From Rhodovulum sp. P5 (GTDB taxonomy: Bacteria > Pseudomonadota > Alphaproteobacteria > Rhodobacterales > Rhodobacteraceae), in the NCBI RefSeq assembly GCF_002079305.1, contig NZ_CP015039.1:3643501-3707500 (forward strand): a stretch of 64,000 bases of DNA. The letters run 5' to 3'. A model generated the notes under the pieces. It was not told the DNA's origin. It saw only the letters and a list, made by a program, of their open reading frames with translations, and made no database searches. The position numbers and the translations under genes were made by a program. How positions within the stretch are numbered: position 1 is the stretch's first letter; each line of letters begins with the position of its first letter. Below are positions 19,192 through 28,096 of this stretch, piece after piece.

Positions 19192-20541
19192 TCAGAGGTC
19201 CGGGCCGGACTCCAGCCAGCGTTCCAGCCAGTGGATGTTGTAGTTTCCGCTCAGAATGTCGGGTTCCATCAGCAGCGCGCGGAACAGTGGCGCAGTGGTG
19301 TCCACGCCATCCACGATCAATTCACCCAAGGCCCGGTTGAGCCGCGCCAGCGCCTCGTTCCGGTCACGGCCATGCACGATCAGCTTGCCGATCAGGCTGT
19401 CGTAATAGGGCGGGATCGAATAGCCGTCGTAAAGGGCTGAATCCATCCGCACGCCAAGACCGCCGGGGGCGTGATAGGCCGTGATCTTGCCCGGCCGCGG
19501 CGAGAAATCGGGCAGGTGTTCGGCATTGATCCGCACCTCGATCGCGTGGCCGTTCAGGTCCAGGTCTTCCTGTGCAAAGGACAACGGGAAGCCTTCGGCA
19601 ACGCGGATTTGCTCGCGCACCAGATCGACGCCGAAAATCGCCTCGGTCACGGGATGTTCAACCTGCAGGCGGGTGTTCATCTCGATGAAATAGAACTCGC
19701 CGTCTTCGAACAGGAACTCGATCGTGCCGGCGCCCACATAGTTGATGCGGGCCACGGCATCGGCACAGATCTTGCCGATCCGGGCGCGGGTTTCCGCATC
19801 GATGACGGGCCCCGGCGCCTCTTCGAAGACCTTCTGGTGGCGGCGCTGAAGGGAACAGTCGCGCTCACCCAGATGAACGGCGTGGCCCTTGCCATCCCCG
19901 AAGACCTGAATCTCGATATGGCGGGGCTTGCCGAGATATTTCTCGATATAGACCTCGTCATTACCGAAGGCCGATTTCGCTTCGGCCCGGGCGGTCTGGA
20001 AGGCATGTTCCAGATCGTCCGCGGTCTTTGCCAGTTTCATGCCGCGCCCGCCGCCGCCGGCGGTGGCCTTGATGATGACGGGATAGCCAATATCGGCGGC
20101 CACGGTCTTCGCCGTCTCAAGATCGGGAACGCCGCCATCGGACCCGGGCACACAGGGAACGCCCAGCGCCTTCATGGTTTCCTTGGCGGTGATCTTGTCG
20201 CCCATCATGCGGATATGTTCGGCAGACGGGCCGATGAAACTCAGCCCGTGATCCTCGACGATCTGCACGAAGCGGGCGTTCTCGGACAGAAAGCCATAGC
20301 CGGGATGGATCGCCTGTGCCCCGGTGATTTCGCAGGCCGAGATGATCGACGGGATGGAGAGGTAGCTGTCGGTGCCGGGCGGCGGGCCGATGCAAACGCT
20401 TTCGTCGGCCATGCGTACATGCATCGCGTCGGCATCTGCGGTCGAATGAACCGCGACCGAATGGATGCCCATTTCCCGGCAGGCCCGGATCACGCGCAGG
20501 GCAATCTCGCCACGGTTGGCAATGAGGATCTTGTCGAACAT
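19192..20541 (-). CDS. accC: Acetyl-CoA carboxylase, biotin carboxylase subunit
   Basis: ATP-dependent carboxylation of biotin on AccB, first half-reaction of malonyl-CoA formation. The 449 residues begin [20 protein letters not shown] as in all AccC. The glycine-rich ATP-grasp loop [12 protein letters not shown], the [17 protein letters not shown] segment, and the active-site [16 protein letters not shown] are visible. It starts 13 bp after accB on the same strand, the standard accBC operon. Confidence 0.97.
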   Translation of the reverse strand: MFDKILIANRGEIALRVIRACREMGIHSVAVHSTADADAMHVRMADESVCIGPPPGTDSYLSIPSIISACEITGAQAIHPGYGFLSENARFVQIVEDHGLSFIGPSAEHIRMMGDKITAKETMKALGVPCVPGSDGGVPDLETAKTVAADIGYPVIIKATAGGGGRGMKLAKTADDLEHAFQTARAEAKSAFGNDEVYIEKYLGKPRHIEIQVFGDGKGHAVHLGERDCSLQRRHQKVFEEAPGPVIDAETRARIGKICADAVARINYVGAGTIEFLFEDGEFYFIEMNTRLQVEHPVTEAIFGVDLVREQIRVAEGFPLSFAQEDLDLNGHAIEVRINAEHLPDFSPRPGKITAYHAPGGLGVRMDSALYDGYSIPPYYDSLIGKLIVHGRDRNEALARLNRALGELIVDGVDTTAPLFRALLMEPDILSGNYNIHWLERWLESGPDL

Positions 20542-20554
20542 GGGCGCGGCTGCC

Positions 20555-21046
20555 TTATTCGAGGATCATCAGGGGCGCACCGAATTCCACGGGGGCCCCG
20601 TCTTCGACCAGAATCCGTTTCACCGTGCCTGCGCGGGGTGCCGCGATGTGGTTCATCGTCTTCATGGCTTCGACGATCAGCAGGGTCTGACCTTCGGTCA
20701 CCGTGCTTCCGACACTGACAAAGGCGTCTGCCCCGGGTTCGGGTTGCAGATAGGCGGTACCAACCATGGGCGAGGTCACGGCGCCAGGATGCTGTGCGGG
20801 GTCCTCTGCGGCTGCGGGCGCCGGGTCGCTCGCCGCGACGGGGGCCGGGGCTGGCGGCGTGGGCGCATAGGCTGCGGGCATCGGCATGGCCGGAGCAACG
20901 GTGACGGCCCGGGAGACATGCACGTCAAGACAGTCGGCCTCGCCATACTCGCGTTTGACCGACAACTCCGTCAGGTCGTTGGCGTTCAGAAGCTCTGCCA
21001 GCGCCTGGATGAATGCCACGTCTTCTTCGCGGGAGTTCTTGCTCAT
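20555..21046 (-). CDS. accB: Acetyl-CoA carboxylase, biotin carboxyl carrier protein
   Basis: 163-residue carrier. Biotin is attached to Lys129 in VEAMKTMNH. An Ala/Pro-rich flexible linker (about residues 50-80) joins a short N-terminal region to the biotinyl domain. First gene of accBC; the usual aroQ gene is not found upstream. The intergenic region ahead probably holds the accBC promoter. Confidence 0.96.
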   Translation of the reverse strand: MSKNSREEDVAFIQALAELLNANDLTELSVKREYGEADCLDVHVSRAVTVAPAMPMPAAYAPTPPAPAPVAASDPAPAAAEDPAQHPGAVTSPMVGTAYLQPEPGADAFVSVGSTVTEGQTLLIVEAMKTMNHIAAPRAGTVKRILVEDGAPVEFGAPLMILE

Positions 21047-21518
21047 TCCGTCCTCTTTCTTTGCGGGATGCCGCGTCCCGGGATTTTCGGCCTTATACGC
21101 GACGCATCAAGGCGATGAAAGCTGGCATTGCAGCCTGCGCCCGTCCCGTTTTGGGCCGGCCCCTCGTTCTGACGGCACCTCAGGCGGGGCACCGGGCCAA
21201 GGGGGCAGTCAGGGTCTTGCAGCGTGGTCGACGGCATGGGTTCACAGGAAATCAAGACTTTCGAAGAAAGCCATGCGGCCTGCTTCGAATCGGTTAACGG
21301 ACCGTACGTTGCGTCATTGACCAGACACAATCCCTTTACCGTCGCAGTCTTGCGATGGGGCGGGGCCAAGGCTGTCTGGCTTGGTGCGCCCCTTGATCTG
21401 CCGGTGCGAATCGAGGCCGGGTGTGTGCGGCCATCCCCTTCCTGAAACCGGACATTGATCCGCAGCTTGGAACTGACCTAAGGTGCTTCGGAACAGGAAG
21501 AAAACGGGAAATGCGCCC
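21047..21518. other. Intergenic region between accB and the radical SAM gene
   Basis: 472 bp between divergently transcribed genes. Short open frames exist on both strands, but none resembles a known protein or has a convincing ribosome-binding site. It presumably carries both promoters; no clear riboswitch or repeat was seen. Confidence 0.5.
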
Positions 21519-22670
21519 ATGTCGAACCGGCAGGCCGGTTTCGTCGCGCCTGCGTCGCGCGCGGCAAGCGAAGATTTATCACAGGCAGGCGGGGCCGGGG
21601 ACGCAGAGGGCGCGGAGCGCGCCACCGACGATGGCACCGTTTCAGGGGCGTCCGGGGTGTTGCAAGAGATCGCGATCGAACTGACCACGAAATGCAACCT
21701 CTCATGCGAGATGTGCAGCATGTGGGAAGGTCGCCGAGACGGGCTGGCCCGCGAGACGATTTTCGACCTGTTGTCACAGGCACGCGATCTGGGTGCGCAC
21801 ACCTTCACGCCCCTTGGGGCCGAGATCTTCATGCGGAAAGATACTCCCGCAATCCTGCAAGAGGCCGCGCGGCTGGGCTATCGCAAGATCAGGATCGTGA
21901 CCAATGGCATGCTGATCGCGCGCCATGCCATGACGCTGGCCGAGCTTCCGGGGCTGTCGCTGAATGTCAGCATCGATGGGCCTGAGGCCGTGCATGACAG
22001 TCTGCGTGGATCGGGCAAGTATCGCGCCGCGCTGATCGGGGTGCGGGCCGTGCTGGCCCGGCGCATCCCGGTCGGTCTTCAGGGCATCCTGATGCGCCCG
22101 ACATTGGCGACCTCGGGGCATCTGATCGATCTGGCGGGAAAACTGGGTCTCACCGGTGTGTCCTATCAGCCGTTCCTGCCCGATCTGGCCTGGACCCAGC
22201 CGGATCATTCCCGATGGCTGTTCAAGCCGGAGGACCGGGACAGTGTCGTGCGGTCCGTCGACGGGCTTCTTGAAAAGGCGCACAAGGCCGGTGTGCCGAT
22301 CCGGACCGAGGCGCTTTTCCCGGCGCTGGAGCCCTATTTCATGTCCGGTGTCCGTCCCGTTCCGCCCGGTGGCTGCCGGGTGCCGTCCCGCGCGGTTCTG
22401 ATCGACGGGGAGGGGGAGTGCTTCCCCTGCCACTTCATGCGCGACCGCTCCCTTGGCAATGTCGCAAAGGGCGTGCGGTTGCGGGATATATGGCAAGGGC
22501 CGATGCGGCGGCGGATGCAGGAACAGGGCCTTTCCGGCCAGTGCCCCGGCTGCCTGTCGGTCTATTCCGATGTCGACGGGTTTGCGATGTCTCATGGTGG
22601 CGGCGCGGGGCGCACCTGTCCCGACGACCAGTCTTCGGTCCAACACGGCGCGCATGCGCTCAGCCGTTAA
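21519..22670 (+). CDS. Radical SAM protein with SPASM/twitch-like C-terminus
   Basis: Radical S-adenosylmethionine enzyme. From the ATG at 21519 (MSNRQAGFV) it is 383 residues; the frame also reaches a GTG at 21483. The [4Fe-4S] motif is CNLSCEMC at residues 59-66 (CxxxCxxC). A C-terminal Cys cluster (GGCRVPSRA, ECFPCHF, GQCPGCLS) suggests auxiliary cluster binding as in SPASM proteins, such as peptide-modifying or dehydrogenase enzymes. The first 45 residues are Ala/Gly-rich and unlike the rest. No precursor peptide gene or partner is obvious, so the substrate is unknown. Confidence 0.8.
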   Translation: MSNRQAGFVAPASRAASEDLSQAGGAGDAEGAERATDDGTVSGASGVLQEIAIELTTKCNLSCEMCSMWEGRRDGLARETIFDLLSQARDLGAHTFTPLGAEIFMRKDTPAILQEAARLGYRKIRIVTNGMLIARHAMTLAELPGLSLNVSIDGPEAVHDSLRGSGKYRAALIGVRAVLARRIPVGLQGILMRPTLATSGHLIDLAGKLGLTGVSYQPFLPDLAWTQPDHSRWLFKPEDRDSVVRSVDGLLEKAHKAGVPIRTEALFPALEPYFMSGVRPVPPGGCRVPSRAVLIDGEGECFPCHFMRDRSLGNVAKGVRLRDIWQGPMRRRMQEQGLSGQCPGCLSVYSDVDGFAMSHGGGAGRTCPDDQSSVQHGAHALSR

Positions 22671-22679
22671 GCTGCCTGC

Positions 22680-22696
22680 CGGACCGTTCCGGTCCG
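22680..22696. terminator. Short hairpin between convergent genes
   Basis: CGGACCG (22680-22686), loop TTC, CGGTCCG (22690-22696), between the radical SAM and yceI stops. No T tract follows, so termination strength is uncertain. Confidence 0.5.
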
Positions 22697-22699
22697 CGG

Positions 22700-23272
22700 T
22701 CACTCTGCCCGTGTCAGCCGGACAAGGATGGTCAGGTTGACCTGATCGCCGACAAGACCGCTCCATCCATCCGCGCCGAAATCGCTGCGATTCAGATGAC
22801 CGGTCAGACGCACGGACAGGCGGGATAGATCGTCCGGCTCCTGCCCACGCTGTCGATAAAGGCGCGCGTCAAAGGCGATTGGACGGGTCTGTCCGCGAAG
22901 GGTGATCTCGCCCGACACACGCCCGACAGATCCGTTGAACGCCATCTCGCGGCTTTGAAACGTGATGGCTGGAGATGCCCCCGCATTCAGAATGCCCGGC
23001 CCGCGCAAGGCCCGCGTGGCCAGCGGGAAATTCGCCTTGGCCTGCCGGCTGTTCAGGGTCACCGATATCCGGCTGTCGGGCGGCTGCACCAGATCAAGCA
23101 AGACATCCGCAGACGCAACCGGGATCGTCCCGGTCAACCTGTCGGCCCCGAAGGCGGCGTCGAAGGCAAAACGCGACCGGTCCCGGTCAAGGGCATAGCG
23201 TGAGGGCTCTGCCAAAGCAGCCGTGCAGATGAGGAGGGGCAATGCAAGGACAGACAGGGCCGGGCGGATCAT
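22700..23272 (-). CDS. YceI-family periplasmic protein
   Basis: 190-residue secreted protein with a Sec signal (MIRPALSVLALPLLICTAALA). The remainder is a YceI lipocalin-like barrel: YALDRDRSRFAFDA at its start, ITFQSREMAFNGSVGRVSGE in the middle and DFGADGWSGLVGDQVNLTI at the end. Relatives bind polyisoprenoids in the periplasm. The ATG at 23272 is preferred over an in-frame start at 23299 because the signal peptide then begins normally. No cytochrome b561 partner is adjacent. Confidence 0.88.
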   Translation of the reverse strand: MIRPALSVLALPLLICTAALAEPSRYALDRDRSRFAFDAAFGADRLTGTIPVASADVLLDLVQPPDSRISVTLNSRQAKANFPLATRALRGPGILNAGASPAITFQSREMAFNGSVGRVSGEITLRGQTRPIAFDARLYRQRGQEPDDLSRLSVRLTGHLNRSDFGADGWSGLVGDQVNLTILVRLTRAE

Positions 23273-23332
23273 GCCACAGATGTAGAGCACTGGGCCCAAC
23301 GTTCACAGGCATATCCAAAACGGGAATTCAAC

Positions 23333-23406
23333 TGGAGCGGGTGAAGGGAATCGAACCCTCGTCTTAAGCTTGGGAAGCTCCTGCTCTACCATTGAGCTAC
23401 ACCCGC
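23333..23406 (-). tRNA. tRNA-Gly (anticodon CCC)
   Basis: Minus strand begins GCGGGTGTAGCTCAATGGTA and ends with CACCCGC-T-CCA. Acceptor stem GCGGGTG/CACCCGC, D-arm GCTC/GAGC, anticodon loop TTCCCAA giving CCC, and T-loop TTCGATTC are all present, and CCA is encoded. The outermost anticodon-stem pair is a G-A mismatch. Confidence 0.95.
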
Positions 23407-23456
23407 CCGAGTGCCGTGTCAGGTAGCCAATGCGCGGGCCTGCGTCAAGCCCCACA

Positions 23457-25490
23457 TCAGGGACGGCGGCGTCGACGGCCCGTCCCGGCCCCGGTGTTGA
23501 AATCGACCTGCGGCAGCGGCGCGACGGCCGCAAGGTTCGGGAACGGGTCGGATGCGTGGGGCAGGGCATTGGCGGCGACGAAATGGTCTTGAAACCGGGG
23601 TTCGACGGCGGTTTCGACCTTTTCGATCCGGCGGACATTCTCCTCTACCAGCCGCCGGGCGCTCCGGGAACACAGCGCAATGCGCGCGCCCGTGCCTGCC
23701 GCATTGCCGGCAGAGCGCACCTTGTCCAGTGGCACGTCCGGGATCATGCCCAGCGCCATGGCATGCTGCGGGCTGATATGCGCCCCGAAGGCGCCGGCCA
23801 GCACGATCCGGTCCACCCGGCTGACCGCCATCCGGTCCATCAGAAGGCGCGCGCCTGCGTAGAGCGCCGATTTGGCAAGCTGTATCGCGCGGATGTCCCC
23901 CTGCGTGACCGTGATCCGCGGGCCTCCCTCTGCCGTGGCGTCGTGCAGGAGGTAGGCGTTGGTTCGTCCCTCGGGCACGCAGCGCGCGCTGCCGGTCTGC
24001 TCTGCCGATCCGATCAGGCCAGAGGCATCGACCAGACCCGCCATGCGCATTTCGGCCACGACCTCGATGATGCCCGATCCGCAGATGCCGGTGACGCCGG
24101 CCGGCCCGACCGCCTCGGCAAACCCGGCCTCGTCGGACCACAGATCGCAACCGATAACACGAAAGCGCGGCGCCTTGGTCGCGGGGTCTATGCGCACCCG
24201 TTCGATTGCACCGGGGGCGGCGCGCTGGCCGGAGCTGATTTGCGCGCCTTCAAAGGCCGGGCCGGTGGGCGAGGAACAGGCCAGAACCCGGTCGCGATTG
24301 CCAAGCAGGATCTCGGCATTGGTGCCGACATCCACGATCAGGACCAGATCGTCAGACGTCTCTGGCGCTTCGCTCAGCGCCACCGCGGCGGCATCCGCCC
24401 CGACGTGGCCCGCGATCAGCGGAAGGACATAGGCGCGGGCCGCGGGGTTGATCGCCGTCAGTCCCAGATCGGCGGCAGGCAGATCGAGGCTGCCGGAGGT
24501 TGCAAGCGCGAAGGGTGCCTGCCCCAGTTCCACCGGGTCGATGCCCAGGGCCAGATGGTGCATGACCGGATTGCAGACGACCGTTGCCTCGACAATGAGA
24601 CGCGGATCGATGCCCGCCTCTTGCCCAAGGCCGCGGGCGAGGTCGTCGAGAGCGCCGCGAACGGCAACCGTCATCTCTGCCGCGCCGCCGGGGTTCAGCA
24701 TCGCGTATGACACCCGGCTCATCAGGTCTTCCCCAAACCGGATCTGCGGGTTCATGATCCCGGCCGAGGCCCGGACCTCACCCGAGGACAGGTCTGTCAG
24801 ATGTGCCGCGATGGTGGTGGAGCCGATATCGACCGCCACCCCGAAAAGCGGCCCCTCGAAATAGCCGGGCCAGATGTCGAGGATCGCGGGGGCGGAACCG
24901 GCCTGCGCCTCGTGCACCGCCACGGTGACCTGCCAGCCCCCCTTGCGCAGGGCGGGTTGCAAACGGGCCAGAACGGGCAGGGGCGCGGTGGCGGGGGCGA
25001 TCCCCCATTGTGTCGCCAACGCGTCGTTCAGCCGCTCCAGATCGCCCGAGGGTGCATGCATGTCGGGCTCTGCCACCTGTACCAGAACCAGCCGCGTGGC
25101 CGGGTCCATCTCGACGCTGCGCGCCTCTGCGGCCTTGCGCACGACCTGCCGGTGCAACTGGCTTTCGGGCGGCACATCAATCACGACGTCTGACAGGATC
25201 TGTGCCTGACAGCCCAGCCGCCGGCCCGGTTTCAGCCCGCGCTTGTCGTCATAGCGCTGTTCTACCGCGTTGAAGGGCGACAGCGCGTCCGCCGTCACGG
25301 TCACCCCATGCTTGGGGAAGTTGCCGATGGCGGGGGCCACCTGGCATTTCGAACAGATGCCACGCCCGCCGCAGACGCTGTCGAGATCGGCGCCCAGCGT
25401 TCGCGCGGCCTGCAATACCGTCGTGCCGGGGGCCACGCGGCCCCGCTTGCCCGAGGGCATGAAGATGACAAGCGGGTCGCCGTCGCTCAT
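23457..25490 (-). CDS. Reductive activator of corrinoid enzymes (2Fe-2S ferredoxin plus ASKHA domain)
   Basis: RACE/RamA-like protein that would reduce inactive Co(II) corrinoid to Co(I) using ATP. From MSDGDPLVIF at 25490 it is 677 residues. The N-terminal ferredoxin domain has Cys40, Cys46 and Cys49 (CGGRGICSKC) and a later LGCQ Cys. The C-terminal ASKHA part has the phosphate loops FGVAVDIGSTTIAAHL and VLIVDVGTNAEI. It starts 1 nt after the methyltransferase stop. The C-terminal 20 residues are Arg-rich. It is the last gene of the C1 cluster, and tRNA-Gly follows. Confidence 0.87.
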   Translation of the reverse strand: MSDGDPLVIFMPSGKRGRVAPGTTVLQAARTLGADLDSVCGGRGICSKCQVAPAIGNFPKHGVTVTADALSPFNAVEQRYDDKRGLKPGRRLGCQAQILSDVVIDVPPESQLHRQVVRKAAEARSVEMDPATRLVLVQVAEPDMHAPSGDLERLNDALATQWGIAPATAPLPVLARLQPALRKGGWQVTVAVHEAQAGSAPAILDIWPGYFEGPLFGVAVDIGSTTIAAHLTDLSSGEVRASAGIMNPQIRFGEDLMSRVSYAMLNPGGAAEMTVAVRGALDDLARGLGQEAGIDPRLIVEATVVCNPVMHHLALGIDPVELGQAPFALATSGSLDLPAADLGLTAINPAARAYVLPLIAGHVGADAAAVALSEAPETSDDLVLIVDVGTNAEILLGNRDRVLACSSPTGPAFEGAQISSGQRAAPGAIERVRIDPATKAPRFRVIGCDLWSDEAGFAEAVGPAGVTGICGSGIIEVVAEMRMAGLVDASGLIGSAEQTGSARCVPEGRTNAYLLHDATAEGGPRITVTQGDIRAIQLAKSALYAGARLLMDRMAVSRVDRIVLAGAFGAHISPQHAMALGMIPDVPLDKVRSAGNAAGTGARIALCSRSARRLVEENVRRIEKVETAVEPRFQDHFVAANALPHASDPFPNLAAVAPLPQVDFNTGAGTGRRRRRP

Positions 25491-25491
25491 C

Positions 25492-26451
25492 TCAGCCCCG
25501 GCGGCGCCGCCGTCCACCGCGCCCGCTGCCGGCCTCGGCCGCGGCCTTCGACGCGTCGGGGAAGGGCGTGCCCTCGGCCACCGCGTCCAGCACGCGGGAA
25601 AACCCGATCCATGCCGCCCCGTTCGCGTCGTGGTTCATCAGCAGGTTCGCGGCGCGGATCGCCTCCATCTCCACCGGCCGTGTGGGGTTCATGATCGCGC
25701 TGGTCATCCCCGCGCCAATGGCCATGGGCAGAAATGCCGCGTTGATCCCGTGCCGATGCGGCAGGCCGAAGGACACGTTCGAGGCGCCGCAGGTTGTGTT
25801 CACGCCCAACTCGTCCCGCAATCGGCGGACAAGGGCAAAGACCTGCTGCCCGGCCGTCGCCATGGCGCCCACCGGCATCACCAGCGGATCGACGACAATG
25901 TCATGGGCGGGGATGCCGAAATCGGCGGCACGTTCGACGATCTTCTTGGCCACGGCGAAACGCACATCGGGGTCTTCGGAAATGCCGGTGTCGTCGTTGG
26001 AAATCGCCACCACCGGCACGTTGTATTTCTTCACCAGCGGAAGAACCCGCTCCAGCCGCTCTTCCTCCCCGGTGACGGAGTTCACCAAGGGTCGCCCTTC
26101 GGCCACCTCAAGCCCGGCCTCAAGCGCGCCCGGCACACTTGAATCGATGCACAAGGGAACGTCGACAAGGCCCTGAACAAGCTCGATCATCTGCCGCATC
26201 AGCGGTGGCTCGGTCAGGTTCGGATCGGGGTTCGAATTGTAGACGACCCCGGCGTTCACATCCAGCACCGCCGCCCCGCAGGCGACCTGTTCGATGGCGT
26301 CTTTCTCGACGGTCGAGAAATCGCCGGCCTCCAGTTCCGCGGCCAGCTTCTTGCGGCCGGTGGGGTTGATGCGTTCGCCGATCACGCAGAACGGCTCGTC
26401 AAAGCCGATGGCGACGGACTTCGATTTGGACTCCAGGACGGTGCGGGTCAT
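25492..26451 (-). CDS. Methyltetrahydrofolate:corrinoid methyltransferase (pterin-binding barrel)
   Basis: 319-residue dihydropteroate-synthase-like TIM barrel that moves the methyl group of 5-methyl-THF onto a corrinoid protein, as in AcsE/MtgA or the pterin domain of MetH. Seen: VIGERINPTGRKKL at the start, VLDVNAGVVYNSNPDPNLTE, PLCIDSS, NSVTGEEERL, VAISNDDTG and TTCGASNVSFGLPHRHGIN. It has a Gly/Arg-rich tail (GRGGRRRRRG). There is no homocysteine or cobalamin domain in the same chain, so those must be separate proteins. It sits between the MTHF reductase gene and the reactivase. Confidence 0.88.
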   Translation of the reverse strand: MTRTVLESKSKSVAIGFDEPFCVIGERINPTGRKKLAAELEAGDFSTVEKDAIEQVACGAAVLDVNAGVVYNSNPDPNLTEPPLMRQMIELVQGLVDVPLCIDSSVPGALEAGLEVAEGRPLVNSVTGEEERLERVLPLVKKYNVPVVAISNDDTGISEDPDVRFAVAKKIVERAADFGIPAHDIVVDPLVMPVGAMATAGQQVFALVRRLRDELGVNTTCGASNVSFGLPHRHGINAAFLPMAIGAGMTSAIMNPTRPVEMEAIRAANLLMNHDANGAAWIGFSRVLDAVAEGTPFPDASKAAAEAGSGRGGRRRRRG

Positions 26452-26459
26452 GTGGTTCC

Positions 26460-27374
26460 TCAGCTTGCCTGTGCCGGGGCGAGACCGTGACCGGCCAGCC
26501 AGTCGGCACTGGTCTTGATGCCGCCAAGCGGGAAGAAATGCACGCCCTCAATCGGGAAGTCGGGCCGTTTGGCCGCGGCCGTGGCCAGATCGGTCAGGAA
26601 CTCGTCCGGGGTGAAGGGCAGCACCAGCTTTGATACATCGCGCGCGCGCCGTTGCAGCACTTTCAGCGACGGGCCGACGCCGCAGGCTACGGCGAATTTG
26701 ACTAGCGTCTGCAACTTGGCCGGCCCCGCCACGCCGATGCGGATCGGCAGGGCGATCCCCTCTGCCCGCAGGCGGTCGGCCCATGCGATCACCGGCGCGG
26801 CCTCGAAGGCGAACTGGGTGACGATGGCCATCTCGGCGTCGGTGCGCTCCGAGAACGCCTGTTTCCAGCGCAGCGCCTCCAGCACCAGCCGGTCCGATCC
26901 GTCCGGGTCGATGTCTCGGCTGCCTTCGGGGTGGCCGGCCACATGCAACGCGCTGAACCCCGCATTGTCGAACAGCCCGGTCTCCAGCAACTGCATGGAG
27001 CAGTGGAACGCGCCCCGGGGATGCGGGATGCCGCCGCCAAGGATCAGGCCCTGCCGCACGTCGGCCTCCCCCTGATATCGTGCGATCCAGTCCGCCAGCG
27101 TCGCGGCATCGGGGATGGAGCGGGCGGGGAAATGCGGCATCGGCTCGAACCCCTCCGCACGCAGGCGCGCGGCCGTGGCCACCATGTCTTCGATCGGGGT
27201 GCCGTCGAGATGCGCGATGTAGATGCGCGTCCCCGCGGGCAGAAGCGTGGCGAAGTCGTCGATCTTCGACGCCGTCCGCGGCATCACCTCGACCGAGTAG
27301 CCTTGAACGAAGCCGGTCAGCGGCCCCGCCACCGTTCGCCGGTCAATCCGCTTCCCGAACTGCAGAATTCCCAT
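26460..27374 (-). CDS. Methylenetetrahydrofolate reductase (MetF-like)
   Basis: Reduces 5,10-methylene-THF to 5-methyl-THF. From MGILQFGKRID at 27374 it is 304 residues. Although divergent from E. coli MetF, the barrel pattern is recognisable: YSVEVMPRTASKIDDF, YIAHLDG, AEGFEPMPHFPAR, FAFEAAPVIAWADRLRAEGI and the closing EGVHFFPLGGIKTSADWL. It overlaps the upstream small gene by 32 bp and ends 8 bp before the methyltransferase, so product and next enzyme are made together. This supplies the methyl donor for the downstream corrinoid methyltransferase. Confidence 0.85.
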   Translation of the reverse strand: MGILQFGKRIDRRTVAGPLTGFVQGYSVEVMPRTASKIDDFATLLPAGTRIYIAHLDGTPIEDMVATAARLRAEGFEPMPHFPARSIPDAATLADWIARYQGEADVRQGLILGGGIPHPRGAFHCSMQLLETGLFDNAGFSALHVAGHPEGSRDIDPDGSDRLVLEALRWKQAFSERTDAEMAIVTQFAFEAAPVIAWADRLRAEGIALPIRIGVAGPAKLQTLVKFAVACGVGPSLKVLQRRARDVSKLVLPFTPDEFLTDLATAAAKRPDFPIEGVHFFPLGGIKTSADWLAGHGLAPAQAS

Positions 27375-27696
27375 CGTCGTCTCCCAAAGCCCCAGTGTCC
27401 CGTTCCCACCCGGACGCTGCAATCAGCGCCTTCAGACGTGCGTCGTCATAGTCTGCGGCGATCCGCTGCGCCTCGGCATCCGCCATGGCGGCGGGGTCGC
27501 CCTCGACCGTCTGTGGGGGGCTGCGCCGCCATTCGGCCAGATAGGCATCGCTGTCCTTTGCGCCCATGGCCATGGCGCAGCGGTCGATCGCCTGCTCAAA
27601 CCGCTCGGGCAGCACCCGCTTTTCCGCACGCCGGCCCCGCCCCACGATGATCTGCGCGGGAATGTCGCGCCAAAAGACGATGGTCAGATCCGCCAT
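27343..27696 (-). CDS. Small 'virulence factor' family protein
   Basis: 117 residues of unknown biochemical function, recalled as a conserved family annotated only as 'virulence factor'. Seen: TIVFWRDIPAQIIVGRGR, ERFEQAIDRCAMAMGAKDSDAYLAEW, and a C-terminal acidic tail. In roseobacters this family tends to sit with methylenetetrahydrofolate reductase and corrinoid genes, as here, so a C1 or B12 accessory role is more likely than virulence. First gene of the four-gene cluster, overlapping the next start by 32 bp. Confidence 0.7.
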   Translation of the reverse strand: MADLTIVFWRDIPAQIIVGRGRRAEKRVLPERFEQAIDRCAMAMGAKDSDAYLAEWRRSPPQTVEGDPAAMADAEAQRIAADYDDARLKALIAASGWERDTGALGDDDGNSAVREAD

Positions 27697-28096
27697 CCGA
27701 TTCCCCTGTTTCTTAGACTGCTTTTAAATCGACGCCTTGCCGTAGCATCGGCGGTTTTCGACGCGATAAATGCAGGTTGCGACCTTGGGGCATTTCCTTG
27801 TTCTCGGGCAGTGGGAACTGCCGCGGCATCGGTTGTCGAATCGAACGGCGCGGTCACGGGCGAACCCGATTGTGACGACTCGCGGAAACGGTGTGGGCCG
27901 AAGGACGGGCTTGTTGCCGCTTCCGACCCGAAACATGGTTGACGGAGTGAAGACTTTGGCAATTTCGCGGCCCTCGTTGCATATTCTTGTGACGTAAGCG
28001 GACGAGGGGCGCGTCCGCAGGTTACGGTCGGGGCCAGGGTGAGGCCCCGGCAGGTGCATTGGCGAATGGCGCCATGCCCGTTACCCGGAGACGGAA
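27697..28096. other. Intergenic region with a leader hairpin
   Basis: 400 bp between divergent genes. It contains a GGCAGT-GGGA-ACTGCC inverted repeat near 27810-27825 and a hairpin CGGGGCC (28029-28035) / GGCCCCG (28043-28049) in the leader of the VPLPA gene. No gene and no convincing B12 riboswitch core was seen. Confidence 0.5.

Noticed and set aside
27697..27960. Possible cobalamin riboswitch before the C1/corrinoid cluster
   Set aside because: A GGCAGT/ACTGCC inverted repeat is present, but the conserved B12-box sequence and core helices could not be found.
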